DNA of 50,265 nucleotides from CAZFAP01 sp964516325 (lineage in GTDB: Bacteria; Auribacterota; JABMQX01): positions 1-50,265 of the forward strand of contig CAZFAP010000009.1 of the NCBI GenBank assembly GCA_964516325.1. Reading direction: 5' to 3'. The position numbers and the translations under genes were made by a program. The notes beneath the pieces are model-generated. The model searched no databases. It was not told the DNA's origin and saw nothing but the letters and a program-made list of their open reading frames with translations. Positions 26,950 through 35,400 of the stretch are shown one piece after another; within the stretch, counting starts at the first letter, position 1; each line of letters starts with the position of its first letter.

Positions 26950-27846
26950 ATGACCCGCACGAAAACAAGAACGAATATTGTGCTCGGAGCCTTGTCGCTA
27001 TTGAGCGTGCTTGCGCTGTGTACCCCCGCTCCCGCGGCGGATCAGAATCTCGCAGAACATCCACTTACCCTAACGGTCGCTGAGGATGGCGAGCCCCTCG
27101 CGCTCGTGAGCGGCTCCCGAAGGCCCCCCCCGAAGCTGCAGGAGCTCCCACGAGGCACGGTTCTCCGTGTCACTGATTTGCCGCCCGGCAAGTCCATAGA
27201 CATTCTGGGACTCAGAGTTGCCTCGGAGACGACCGTGTTGCTCACAGATCGCGGACCAAGGTTGATCGAGAGCGGGGCGATCTTCATCACGGAGGGCGTC
27301 ACGGCAAAAGACGGCGGTCCGGGCAGGATGCCTGTGTTGGTCCAAGTTCATAAACAGGCGACCGGCAAGCTTCGTCGCTGGTGCCTTGACTCGGCCATCC
27401 TCGGTATAGACGTTTTCAACGGGCTGAGGTGGCGCTGGCGATCAGATCGGGAGGACTTGTGCCTCACCCTGAGCCGTCAGGTGGGAACAGCGCCGTACAA
27501 GTGCGAGTCAGGGAACGTCACTTGTACGTGTGCCATAGCTGTTCCGCACTGGGACCGAGAAAAAGGCGAAAAAGGGGTGATCCTGATACTGGGCAAGGAG
27601 CAGTGCGCTCCCGGGTTCTTCCCCGCATTCGTGCTTTCGGAGCCACACTGGGTCCCTATGCCAACCGTGGTGTCTGATGACGCTGTCATATCGGGCATCA
27701 TCCATGGAGCGACGAATAAGAACCTGCCACTTGCGGAAGACAAAATCGAACTCCTGAGGAGAGCGGGAGGCGTGGATTTCGGAGCCGACCTACAAAAGTG
27801 GGCTAAGTGGTGGCAGGACGCTGATGTTGATCCCGGAAACAGATAA
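26950..27846 (+). CDS. Secreted orphan protein, function unknown
   Basis: A 298-residue protein with a signal peptide (TNIVLGALSLLSVLALCTPAPAA). GAGGAGGA lies upstream of the ATG. The N-terminal third is beta-rich (LPRGTVLRVTDLPPGKSIDI). The middle has five or more cysteines, including CESGNVTCTCAI, which would suit disulfides outside the cytoplasm. It ends in FGADLQKWAKWWQDAD, a motif seen at the end of HEAT-containing planctomycetal proteins, though no HEAT repeat is visible here. It follows the HEAT protein after 111 bases on the same strand, so the two may be co-transcribed. No family is recognised. Confidence 0.6.
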   Translation: MTRTKTRTNIVLGALSLLSVLALCTPAPAADQNLAEHPLTLTVAEDGEPLALVSGSRRPPPKLQELPRGTVLRVTDLPPGKSIDILGLRVASETTVLLTDRGPRLIESGAIFITEGVTAKDGGPGRMPVLVQVHKQATGKLRRWCLDSAILGIDVFNGLRWRWRSDREDLCLTLSRQVGTAPYKCESGNVTCTCAIAVPHWDREKGEKGVILILGKEQCAPGFFPAFVLSEPHWVPMPTVVSDDAVISGIIHGATNKNLPLAEDKIELLRRAGGVDFGADLQKWAKWWQDADVDPGNR

Positions 27847-27905
27847 CAATGCCATGCACACGCATGCTCTGTCGCTGACGCGCCAGGATGCCGGTGATGC
27901 CTCTG

Positions 27906-28094
27906 GACAGATCCCTCCACGAACCGGCAGGTAGCCTCCCGGTCGGAGCGGAAGAACATCGGGATGCCGAAATCGCCTATGATGGAGAGTAGAGTCCTGA
28001 GCACGACGTTAGAACCGGCTCGGGGGGGGTAGCGGCCGGCGAGGATGTCAGGGATGTCCTCCTCAGGCATAACGCGCGAGGCCCCGCGGTAACC
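27906..28094 (-). pseudogene. Possible ERCC4-type nuclease domain remnant
   Basis: On the - strand this stretch reads DIPDILAGRYPPRAGSNVVL then RTLLSIIGDFGIPMFFRSDR and EATCRFVEG. It resembles the C-terminal half of ERCC4/XPF-type nuclease domains: (V)EGSLEDILAGRYRS...V.GSL.S....YGIPV.F..DR..A. The nuclease motif itself (ERK) would lie upstream and is absent. The frame then runs into sequence antisense to the neighbouring gene. I read it as a truncated accessory gene. The identification is by pattern only. Confidence 0.35.
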
Positions 28095-28160
28095 ATTGAG
28101 ACTGCCCCCGGCGACCGCTCCTTTTTTCCCCTTCGTCAAATGAATGCCCTCCAAGAAAAC

Positions 28161-28185
28161 CGCCCCTGGCCGGGCAGGCGGGCAG
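28161..28185 (+). repeat. GC-rich hairpin-like module, copy 2 (shortened)
   Basis: CCGCCCCTGGCCGGGCAGGC followed by GGGCAGG shares the start CCGCCC-TGGCC and the GCAGGCGG end of the modules at 24268 and 28238, but lacks the central part. Similarity is partial. Confidence 0.3.
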
Positions 28186-28237
28186 GCAATAAGGTTCCAT
28201 CTCTACGCCTCGTCTCTTCTCCCTTCATTTCCTCTGG

Positions 28238-28268
28238 CCGCCCTGGCCGAGGCCCAGCGGGCAGGCGG
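28238..28268 (+). repeat. GC-rich hairpin-like module, copy 3
   Basis: Begins CCGCCCTGGCCGAGGCCCAG and ends GCAGGCGG. It is about 27 of 31 identical to the module at 24268-24298, with complementary ends and a palindromic GGCC-ga-GGCC core. It lies in non-coding DNA. Confidence 0.4.
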
Positions 28269-28482
28269 AAGTGCACGTGGCGCACTTGCAGGTCGCGGAC
28301 CCCACGCACGGGCTGGTTGTTTGTTCGCGTTCACGGGCAGGCTTGCCCCTCAGGTTTTTCCGCGACAACCTCCGTCGCCCACGGGTCAGAGGCGGGCACG
28401 CATACACTCACCTGGCCGAGGAGTACCCCTCAAACTCCCATGACCCGGAAGACGGGTCCGCCGCACGCTCAGGGAAAACGGG

Positions 28483-29610
28483 TCAGAGGGCAATCTCGCA
28501 AATCCTGTACTTCTTCTGGCACTGCCCGCCTGCCCTCTCGAGGGCCTTGTTGATGAGAATGTTGTCCTCGAGGGTCCAGGACATCTCTCCGACGGTGTAG
28601 CCTTCCCTCAGGATTGCTCGCGCCGTCTCTGTGATGAGAAGCTCCGCGAGCCCTCGCTTCTGAAAGTCAGGCCGGATGCCGAGGAGTACGATCCTGACCT
28701 GGTCGGCTCTCCGGAGCGCTCGCAGGAACCGCAAGAAACCGAACGGGAACAACCTCCCGTTCGCTTTTTTTAGCGCCGGGGAAATGTCGGCGATGGACAA
28801 TGACATTCCGGCCGGCGCCCCATTCACCTCGAGGATCAGGACAAGGTTCGGGTTGATGATGGGCTTAATCTGTTTGACGAGGTGGTCGTATTCGGCTTCC
28901 GTCATGGGCACGAACCCCCAGTTCCTGCTCCAGGAAGCGTTGTAGATTTCTCGTATCTTCTCAGTTTCCTCCCCCCACCTCTTCATGTTGATTGTCCGGA
29001 GCGTGATGTCCTCTCTCTGCTTCACCAAGTTCACCAGCCGGTCGTACTTTTCCCAGACGAAAAGCTCCTCGGAGATGAGATAGGCGTGCAAGTCCTTCGC
29101 CTTTCGGAAGCCGTATTCCTCCGCGAAATCGAGGTAGTATTGGGGAGTATAGGGCATGAGGGTCAGCGGAGACTTGTCGAATCCTTCCAGGAGAAAGCCG
29201 CAGACTTCGTTGGTGGAGAAATTCATCGGACCCCGCATGGAGGTCATCCCTCTCTCGTTCAACCAGCGGGCAGCAGCATCGAAGAGTTGGCGGGCAGCGT
29301 TGAACTCGGGAAGACATTCAAAGAAGCCGAAGAAGCCGGTGCGGTCGTTGTGGTGCTTGTTGTGATTCCTGTTGACGAAGGCGGCGATGCGCCCGACAGG
29401 CTGGTCGCCCTTAACGGCGAGGAGAAGTTCGACTTCGCTGTGCTCGAAGAAAGGGTTCTTGCTCGGGTTGAACCGGTTCAGGTCCTCGCGGATGAGAGGC
29501 GGCGCCCAATGGGGATTCCCCTCATAGACGTTCCAGGGGAGCTTGACAAAGCTCTTGAGCATCCGTCTGTCCTGGACGGGCTGGATTTTCAACTCTTCCC
29601 CCACGCTCAT
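28483..29610 (-). CDS. GNAT-family acyltransferase, probable ceramide synthase (bCerS-like)
   Basis: A 375-residue protein of the GCN5-related acyltransferase superfamily, larger than simple acetyltransferases. An N-terminal GNAT-like half (LLAVKGDQPVGRIAAFVNRN, then GFFGFFECLPEFNAARQLFD) is followed by a second half with LVLILEVNGAPAGMSLSIAD and RIVLLGIRPDFQKRGLAELL, the acyl-CoA-binding strand and loop of the fold. Its ATG overlaps the TGA of the upstream alpha-oxoamine synthase (ATGA), so the two are translationally coupled. Established knowledge: in Caulobacter crescentus the bacterial ceramide synthase bCerS is annotated as a GNAT-type protein and works with a serine palmitoyltransferase and an epimerase-like reductase. 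All three are here, so N-acylation of the sphingoid base is the most economical role. This is inference from context. Confidence 0.72.
   Translation of the reverse strand: MSVGEELKIQPVQDRRMLKSFVKLPWNVYEGNPHWAPPLIREDLNRFNPSKNPFFEHSEVELLLAVKGDQPVGRIAAFVNRNHNKHHNDRTGFFGFFECLPEFNAARQLFDAAARWLNERGMTSMRGPMNFSTNEVCGFLLEGFDKSPLTLMPYTPQYYLDFAEEYGFRKAKDLHAYLISEELFVWEKYDRLVNLVKQREDITLRTINMKRWGEETEKIREIYNASWSRNWGFVPMTEAEYDHLVKQIKPIINPNLVLILEVNGAPAGMSLSIADISPALKKANGRLFPFGFLRFLRALRRADQVRIVLLGIRPDFQKRGLAELLITETARAILREGYTVGEMSWTLEDNILINKALERAGGQCQKKYRICEIAL
28741..28771 (+). terminator. Terminator-like hairpin on the strand antisense to the GNAT gene
   Basis: GAACGGGA (28741-28748), loop ACAACC, TCCCGTTC (28755-28762), then GC and seven T residues (28765-28771). 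This is a perfect 8-bp stem with U-tract when read on the + strand. It lies inside the - strand coding region, where it encodes KKANGRLFPFG. It may stop antisense transcription or be a coincidence of coding. Confidence 0.3.
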
Positions 29611-30788
29611 ATCAAGCCAAATTGCTTCCCGAGCTTCTCAAAGACCTCCAGCACCCTGTCAAGTTCCGCATCCGCATGAGTCGCCATGTAGCTCGTACGG
29701 ATGAGGCTTTCGCCCGGCGGAACGGCCGGAGTGATGATGGTGTTGCCGTAGATGCCATTGTCGAGAAGTGCGCGCCAGAACCTAAATGTCACCTCGTTCT
29801 CGCCTATCTTTATGGGGATAATCGCGGTCTCCGACTTGCCGGTGTCGAAGCCGAGGGAATCGAACTCTTTCTTCATGCGGGTGTATATCTGCGTGAGACG
29901 CTCCCTGCGCTCCGGCTCGGTCTCGATGATGTCGAGAGCGGCAAGGGCGGCCGCGACGGCGGGCGGCGGCATGCTCGCGCTGAAAATCAGAGCGCGGGAG
30001 TTGTGCTTGATATAGTGTATCACGTCGTCGAGACCGGCAAGAAAGCCCCCCAGGGACGCAAAGGACTTGCTGAACGTCCCCATCACGAGGTCCACGTCGT
30101 TGTTCAGTCCGAAGTGGCTGGCGGTGCCGTCCCCGTGTTCTCCAATGACGCCAATGGCGTGGGCGTCGTCCACGAGGACTCTTGCCGCGTGCTTCTTTGC
30201 CACCTCGAGGAGTCCCGGCAACTTAACGATATCCCCACCGATGCTGAACACGCCATCCACTGCGATGAGCTTCCCGCCGGTGTTCTCGTTTTCGGTGAGG
30301 ATTCTGTCGAGGTCCTCCATGTCATTGTGTTTGAACTTGTACGCCTTCCCAAAAGCGAGCCGACAACCATCCACGATGCTGGCGTGGTCCTCCCGGTCTA
30401 TATAGACGGAGTCGCCGCGACCCACGAGAGTGGAAATTCCGCCGAGGTTGGTCTGAAATCCGGTGCTGAAGACTAAAGCCGCCTCTTTGTTCATGAACCT
30501 GGCGAGACGGTTCTCGAGCTCGACGTGAATGTCGAGGTTGCCATTGAGGAAGCGAGAACCGGTGCAGCCGGACCCGTACTTCTTGATAGCTTCAATGGCG
30601 GCTTCTTTGACCCTGGGGTCGGTCGTGAGGCCGAGGTAGTTGTTGGAGCCGATCATGATGACTTCTTTGCCGTCTATGACGGCCCTCGTCCCCAGGTTAG
30701 ATTCGATTTCCGAAAAGAAAGGATAGAGGCCCACGGCCATGGCTTGCCTTGCGACAGTGTAATTGCGGCACTTTTCAAAGATGTCCAT
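29607..30788 (-). CDS. Alpha-oxoamine synthase, probable serine palmitoyltransferase
   Basis: A 393-residue PLP enzyme of the family that includes serine palmitoyltransferase, KBL, BioF and HemA. ATG 30788 is chosen: GGAGA lies upstream and the chain starts MDIFEKCRNYTVARQAMAVG. A longer open frame to 31040 has no ribosome-binding site and looks non-coding. Landmarks: ring-stacking His135 in EDHAS, Asp208 and His210 in DDAHAIGV, and the Schiff-base Lys241 in MGTFSKSFASLGG. The GSGCTGSRFLNGN substrate motif is present near 72-84. Family members cannot be separated by motifs alone, but the coupled GNAT gene and the divergent epimerase-like reductase point to serine palmitoyltransferase (serine plus acyl-CoA or acyl-ACP to 3-ketosphinganine) rather than biotin or threonine metabolism. 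Confidence 0.85.
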   Translation of the reverse strand: MDIFEKCRNYTVARQAMAVGLYPFFSEIESNLGTRAVIDGKEVIMIGSNNYLGLTTDPRVKEAAIEAIKKYGSGCTGSRFLNGNLDIHVELENRLARFMNKEAALVFSTGFQTNLGGISTLVGRGDSVYIDREDHASIVDGCRLAFGKAYKFKHNDMEDLDRILTENENTGGKLIAVDGVFSIGGDIVKLPGLLEVAKKHAARVLVDDAHAIGVIGEHGDGTASHFGLNNDVDLVMGTFSKSFASLGGFLAGLDDVIHYIKHNSRALIFSASMPPPAVAAALAALDIIETEPERRERLTQIYTRMKKEFDSLGFDTGKSETAIIPIKIGENEVTFRFWRALLDNGIYGNTIITPAVPPGESLIRTSYMATHADAELDRVLEVFEKLGKQFGLI

Positions 30789-31271
30789 GTCTTCTCCGAA
30801 TTGAGATTTTGGTGTTGCCGGTCGTGAGGGGAAAAGATATTCTCCCGCCAATGACCCACTAATCCGAACACGACGCGGCACGTCGTTCGCCGGCGCCTTT
30901 GAGGGGGCAATCGTCCAGCCAGGCGGATGGAAAAGCTCGGCCCGACGCTCATGCGTAGGAGCAACAGCCCGAAGGCAAGAAGCGTCTCCTGCCAAACCCG
31001 GCGAAAAACATTGGAAAAAGGCTACGAAAAACAGGCGCAATTGTAAATAGATTTGTCGAGAGCTCGGTAACCCCTCAGTTACAGGCGGGGATCCCCCCGC
31101 GCTGGGGACCGTCGGTAGGAGAGATGAAACCGCAGATGCGCGCAGATGGACGCAGATAAGAAACAGGCGAGCGCTGACTCGCCCCGGCAGGTCGGACTCT
31201 TGCGGGGTTGTCCGCCGGTGACTGAGGGATTACAGAGCGAGAAGGGCCTTTCCAGGGAGTGCCATGAGGGC
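30789..31271. other. Divergent intergenic region between the SPT-like and reductase genes
   Basis: 483 bases with no supported gene. It must hold the promoters of both divergent units, but no near-consensus pair stands out. It contains a small hairpin GGTAAC-ccctca-GTTAC near 31067-31082, a GC-rich inverted repeat GCGGGGA-tcc-CCCCGC near 31086-31101, and the 10-bp-period repeat at 31127-31160. The CerR-type gene starts at the ATG at 31272. Confidence 0.45.
31127..31160 (+). repeat. 10-bp-period CGCAGATNNN repeat
   Basis: Three CGCAGAT units start at 31131, 31141 and 31151, exactly 10 bases apart, preceded by AAAC. An inverted relative lies at 32415-32450. The two copies agree in roughly 26 of 32 positions when one is reverse-complemented. 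Similar arrays are scattered through intergenic DNA of many uncultured bacteria. No function is known to me. Confidence 0.6.
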
Positions 31272-32249
31272 ATGAATGCGTTAGTAACCGGAAGCAATGG
31301 TTTTCTCGGCAGCCACCTCGTCGAAGGGCTGCTGGCGAAGGGGTACGACGTTCACTGCCTCGTGCGGCGGACGAGCGACCTGCGCTGGCTGACAGGTCTG
31401 CCCGTGCGGTTCGTTTACGGAGACGTTACCTTGCCGGAGAGTCTGCGCGAGGCGGTGGCGGGAAAAGACTACGTGTATCACGCGGCAGGCATCCTGAAAG
31501 GAAGGAGCCAATGGGCTTTCGATCGAGTGAATCTCCATGGGACGGCGAACTTGCTCAAAGCCTGCTGGGAGTATAGCCGGAGCCTGGGAAGATTCGTCCT
31601 CATAAGCAGTCAAAGCGCCGGGGGGCCAAGTCGGAACAAAATTCCCGCGACCGAGACGAGCGAACCGAGACCGGTCTCTCGTTACGGAAGAAGCAAGTTG
31701 AAGGCAGAGCAGGAAGCCAGGAGATACCTGCGGCGCCTTCCGATAACCATCGTAAGGCCCCCAGCGATATTCGGGCCGAGAGATAGCGGAATGTACCCGT
31801 TTTTCAAGCTGCTGAAGCAGGGCGTGGTAGCGCTCGTGAGCGGGAAGCGGTGCGCGAATTTGGTCTATGTCAGAGATGTTGTTTCAGGAGCGATTCTGGC
31901 AGGAGAAAAGGAAGCCGCGGTTGGGCAGACCTATTATGTCGCGGCGGAGCGCGGCTGCGCATGGCGTGAGTTCGCAGAGGCGGCGGCTCGCGCGATGGGG
32001 GTCCGACCGCTTGTGGTGTCCGTTCCAGCGGCGGCGGTCAAGGCGATTGGCGGGTGGAATACCCTGACCGGAGCGCTGACCGGCCGAGCGAGGATGCTTG
32101 ACTGGCAAAAGGCGAACGAGATTCTGCAGCCCTATTGGCTATGCGACATCTCGAAGGCTAAAAGGGAATTGGGGTATCGTCCGAAGTATTCTTTGGAGGA
32201 TGGCTTGCGAGAGACCAGCAACTGGTACGTCAAGGAGGGGTGGATTTAG
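31272..32249 (+). CDS. NAD-dependent epimerase/dehydratase-family reductase (CerR-like)
   Basis: A 325-residue extended short-chain dehydrogenase. The start at ATG 31272 places the Rossmann motif TGSNGFLG at residues 6-13; an in-frame ATG at 31146 would add a 42-residue tail that overlaps the repeat. Catalytic residues are visible: Ser near 112 and YGRSK (Tyr138, Lys142). RPPAIFGPRDSGMYPFFKLL follows, as in 3-beta-hydroxysteroid/NAD-epimerase proteins. In Caulobacter the ceramide reductase CerR belongs to this epimerase-like group and is encoded near spt. Divergence from the SPT-like/GNAT pair therefore suggests reduction of the 3-keto sphingoid intermediate. A sugar-epimerase role remains possible. 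Confidence 0.8.
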   Translation: MNALVTGSNGFLGSHLVEGLLAKGYDVHCLVRRTSDLRWLTGLPVRFVYGDVTLPESLREAVAGKDYVYHAAGILKGRSQWAFDRVNLHGTANLLKACWEYSRSLGRFVLISSQSAGGPSRNKIPATETSEPRPVSRYGRSKLKAEQEARRYLRRLPITIVRPPAIFGPRDSGMYPFFKLLKQGVVALVSGKRCANLVYVRDVVSGAILAGEKEAAVGQTYYVAAERGCAWREFAEAAARAMGVRPLVVSVPAAAVKAIGGWNTLTGALTGRARMLDWQKANEILQPYWLCDISKAKRELGYRPKYSLEDGLRETSNWYVKEGWI

Positions 32250-32312
32250 CCCGTGCAACAGCCCAACCTGTGAGGGGGCGCCCGGTGTGGCGACGCAGCA
32301 GCGAAGGATTTC

Positions 32313-32383
32313 ATCGCGGAAAGCGCAGAGATCGCGGAGAAGAAGAGTTTTGACAGGACGACAGGATTGACCGGATGATCAGG
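32313..32383 (+). repeat. Dispersed CGCGGAGA/CGCAGAGA and ACAGGAT repeats
   Basis: Positions 32313-32341 carry alternating CGCGGA and CGCAGAG units (ATCGCGGAAAGCGCAGAGAT and on). Positions 32348-32383 carry TTTTGACAGGACGACAGGAT followed by TGACCGGATGATCAGG. Both types occur side by side here, at 24378-24465 and, less exactly, at 45578-45660. The 233-base gap 32250-32482 holds nothing else. Confidence 0.55.
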
Positions 32384-32414
32384 AACCGCAAATGAACGGG
32401 GATGGATTGCAGAC

Positions 32415-32450
32415 TGCGTATCTGCGTGTATCTGCGTGCATCCGCGGTTA
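32415..32450 (-). repeat. 10-bp-period CGCAGATNNN repeat, inverted copy
   Basis: Read on the - strand this is TAACCGCGGATGCACGCAGA then two further CGCAGAT-type units at 10-base steps. It is the inverted relative of 31127-31160 and lies on the other side of the CerR-like gene. Confidence 0.6.
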
Positions 32451-32482
32451 CGCCCCAGGCTAAGAGCGATGATATGTTGTCG

Positions 32483-35400
32483 CTACTCGGAGACGACGCG
32501 GTAGAAGCGACTTCGCGTGTCGCCGGGGACACTGCCAGTCCAGCTTGTCGTGATAAGGGGCCAGTCCGCACCCTGCACATCCGTCCAGGAGCCGCTGAGC
32601 AGGTCGTCCGTGTACTGGACGGTGTAATACCCTGTTCCAAACCTCTCCCACGACAGGGAGAGCGTGTCGCCCTGAGCGAAATCCACAGAGACAACCCTTT
32701 TAGCCTCGACGGGCTTGCCCGAAACCACGACATTGTCTATCGCCCACCAGAAATCGTACCGAGTATTGTAAAAGCGCCAGCGAAGCCTGATCCTTTTTCC
32801 GTCGGCGAGCGACGAGACATAGACCGACACGAGCATGAGGGAGCTCTGGTCGCCGTCGGAATAGTCATGGGTGAAGACCGTGATCCAGTCGGACCATAGT
32901 CCAGAATCGGGGTCGTAAATCGAGAGGTCGAGGTCTGTGGTCTGGAGGTCGCCATCCGCATCTTTCTGGTGAATATTGATGTTACTGGAGAACTGGACGG
33001 TTACGTCCTGGAAGAAGGAGCAGTCCATTTGGGGGGAAAGTAGCTCCTCGTCGAGGGAGGCGTCCGGAGCGAAGTCCCCGTTGGAGACCACGTAATTTCC
33101 GCTTATCCCCGGCAGGTCGGGACCGGGCTCGTCCGGGCTGCTTGAAAGGGCATCTCCCCGTGTGTTCCAGAGCTGCCAGGCGCCGCGAGAGGAACTCCCG
33201 GATACGATGGTCCAGCCGCCAGCAGTCTCGACCTGAGCTGTCTCCGAGTAGGAGCTGAAGTCGTCCCCGAATATCACCTTTCGCCCCAAGTGAAGCCAGT
33301 CGTAGCCGAGGGCGATCAGGTCGTAATCGGCGTTTCCGGAGCTTAGTTGCATTCTGAGCACGTGCTTGCCCGCGCCGGTGAAGAACGGTTCCAGGGAATA
33401 GTATCTCCAGTCGCGCCATCCGCCGGGGGTGTTGTACTCAATCCTTCCGACGTGTTTTTCGTCCCAGAGGAAGTCCAGGGAAGCGCTTCCGGCACTGTTG
33501 GTTGACCCTCGGTAAACGAGCTTCACGAACCCGGCGACCGGAACGTCGAACGTGTACCTCCACCAATCGCCCGGTGTCGAATACCCCATGAACCAACCGC
33601 TTGACCCCTCCCCCGGGCGCGCGTCCACCGGGTCCTGCGGACGATAAGAGTTCGTCTCGGACTGGTTCTGGTAGAAATAGTCCACGCCGGGGTCAAGATT
33701 GGATTTGTCGGAGGCTTCTATGGCGGCGGGGGCGGCCGGGCCGCCGGGGAAGCGTCCACCCGCGTAGTTGTAATCCTCGGCCTCCCTGATTTCCATGTAC
33801 GGAGCTACCTGCGGAACTGTGGGGGGGCTGGACTGCAAGGCAGTCAGGGCGCCAGCCGGGTTTTCCGCGAGAACCTTATAGACGTACGTCGTACCGGGCT
33901 GGATGGTCGAGTCAAAGAAGGGGCTTTGGACCAGAGGCCCGGAGATGTCCGCCCAATTTTTCCCGTCGGAGCTGCGGTAAACGTGATACGCGACGACGCC
34001 GTCGGGGTTGCTGGGCTGCCATGAAATGGTCGTGCCGACGAGCATCTCGACAAAAACCGACATCGGAGCCGATGGAAGCGGATGGAGCGTTGTCTGCCCC
34101 AGTATTTCCTGGTCCGCGACCTCGCCGTAAGACAGGTAGCCGGTGAATGGCAGGGGGCCTGACGTTCCCCTGGGGATGCCGATGCGATACGCCAGCGTGC
34201 GATTTGAGACTCCTTTTCCAGAAAGTAGCCACGTCAGGCGACCGGGAACCGACGAGTCTCCGCCCCCCGAATCGAGCACATTGAAATTCGCAGGAAAATA
34301 CTCGGTTATGGCCAAGCTGCCCGGAGGCGTCAGCGTGTTGACGTCAATGAGGAGGGAAACAGTGTGGCTCTTGTTTGGCGTGTAATAGGAGCCCAGTTCA
34401 CGAGAACAGACGACCTGGGCTTCTGGCGTACTTTCAGCGGGGCCGACCTCGGAGGACCAATCCTGGGGGGCCTGGCTCACGCCCGACTCATACAACAGAA
34501 TTCTGTCAATTCTATATCCGTCCTCCCGACAGCGGATTTCGAGGGAATAAGTTCCCGGCGCGGGAAACGTCAAAGCCTGCGGCTGGCGGCTTGGCGCCCA
34601 AACCCAGGTATTGTACGTTCCCCCGTTATCGAACTCCGAGATTATTTGGCTTCCGTTTACCCCCACGAGACAGGAATTGCTGGTTCCTCCGTCGCGGCCG
34701 GCGCCATGGGGCACGAACCTGCGGAGCTTGACGTAATAAGCGCCAGCCCGATGGATTTTTATGTCGTAGCTGATTTCCGCAGCCCTGTCCCAGCCCCTCG
34801 TGCCGCCGATGCCGACGATGTCGGGAACTTCCACGTAGGTTGGCTGCCCCTCGACGACAAGCCAGGTCCCTCGATCGTCGTCGTGACGGTTGATTCGGCT
34901 GTAGTTCTCCGCTTCTATGATAACCACGCCGGACTTCTCTACATGGGGCATGCCGTTGAGCGTGTTCCTGACGCAAACGGTCACTCTTTCAGTGCCGACG
35001 CTATCGGGGCGGGCAAGACCGTCGTCAACTCTGAGCTGGAAAACCAGGTTCTCCGAAAACCGCCATATCAGAGGCGCCGTGAAGATCGGCCGCAGAGAAT
35101 GGGGATCGGACAGTGTTACGCGAGGGCCGTACAACTGCGTCCATTCGACCGACATCTCGCCGGAGGTGCTCGCGGAGGCGGCACCGTCGAGCTGGACCAG
35201 AGTATTCTCCAGAGCACTGATGTCCCGACCTGCGTCGGCTCTCGTGGCGATGTTGCGGATGAGAACCTGAACCTCGTCGCTTTCAGTGTCAGTGCCGTCA
35301 GCGGCGGTGACCGCAAATGTGAGAAGAGTGTCTTCGTCCACGCCTGGGGCGACAAAGCTGGCCATGGGCGAATTCAGATTCTTTACTGTTACAGGCGGCC

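Larger units (their letters stand above)
27847..28482. other. Gap with degenerate gene fragments and GC-rich repeats
   Basis: 636 bases without an intact gene. The first half holds, on the - strand, a possible ERCC4-type nuclease remnant (27906-28094). The second half holds two copies of a GC-rich hairpin-like module (28161-28185 and 28238-28268) and low-complexity GC-rich DNA. No promoter for the genes on either side is obvious. Confidence 0.45.

Noticed and set aside
27477..28154. 225-residue open frame on the - strand as a full gene
   Set aside because: Its last 130 residues are antisense to a well-supported secreted-protein gene; only the first part looks like a domain remnant.
30789..31040. 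N-terminal extension of the alpha-oxoamine synthase
   Set aside because: The added 84 residues lack a ribosome-binding site and family similarity; the ATG at 30788 gives the usual length and start.
31127..31160. CRISPR array
   Set aside because: Units are only 10 bases long with no spacers and no cas genes nearby; it is a periodic intergenic repeat.
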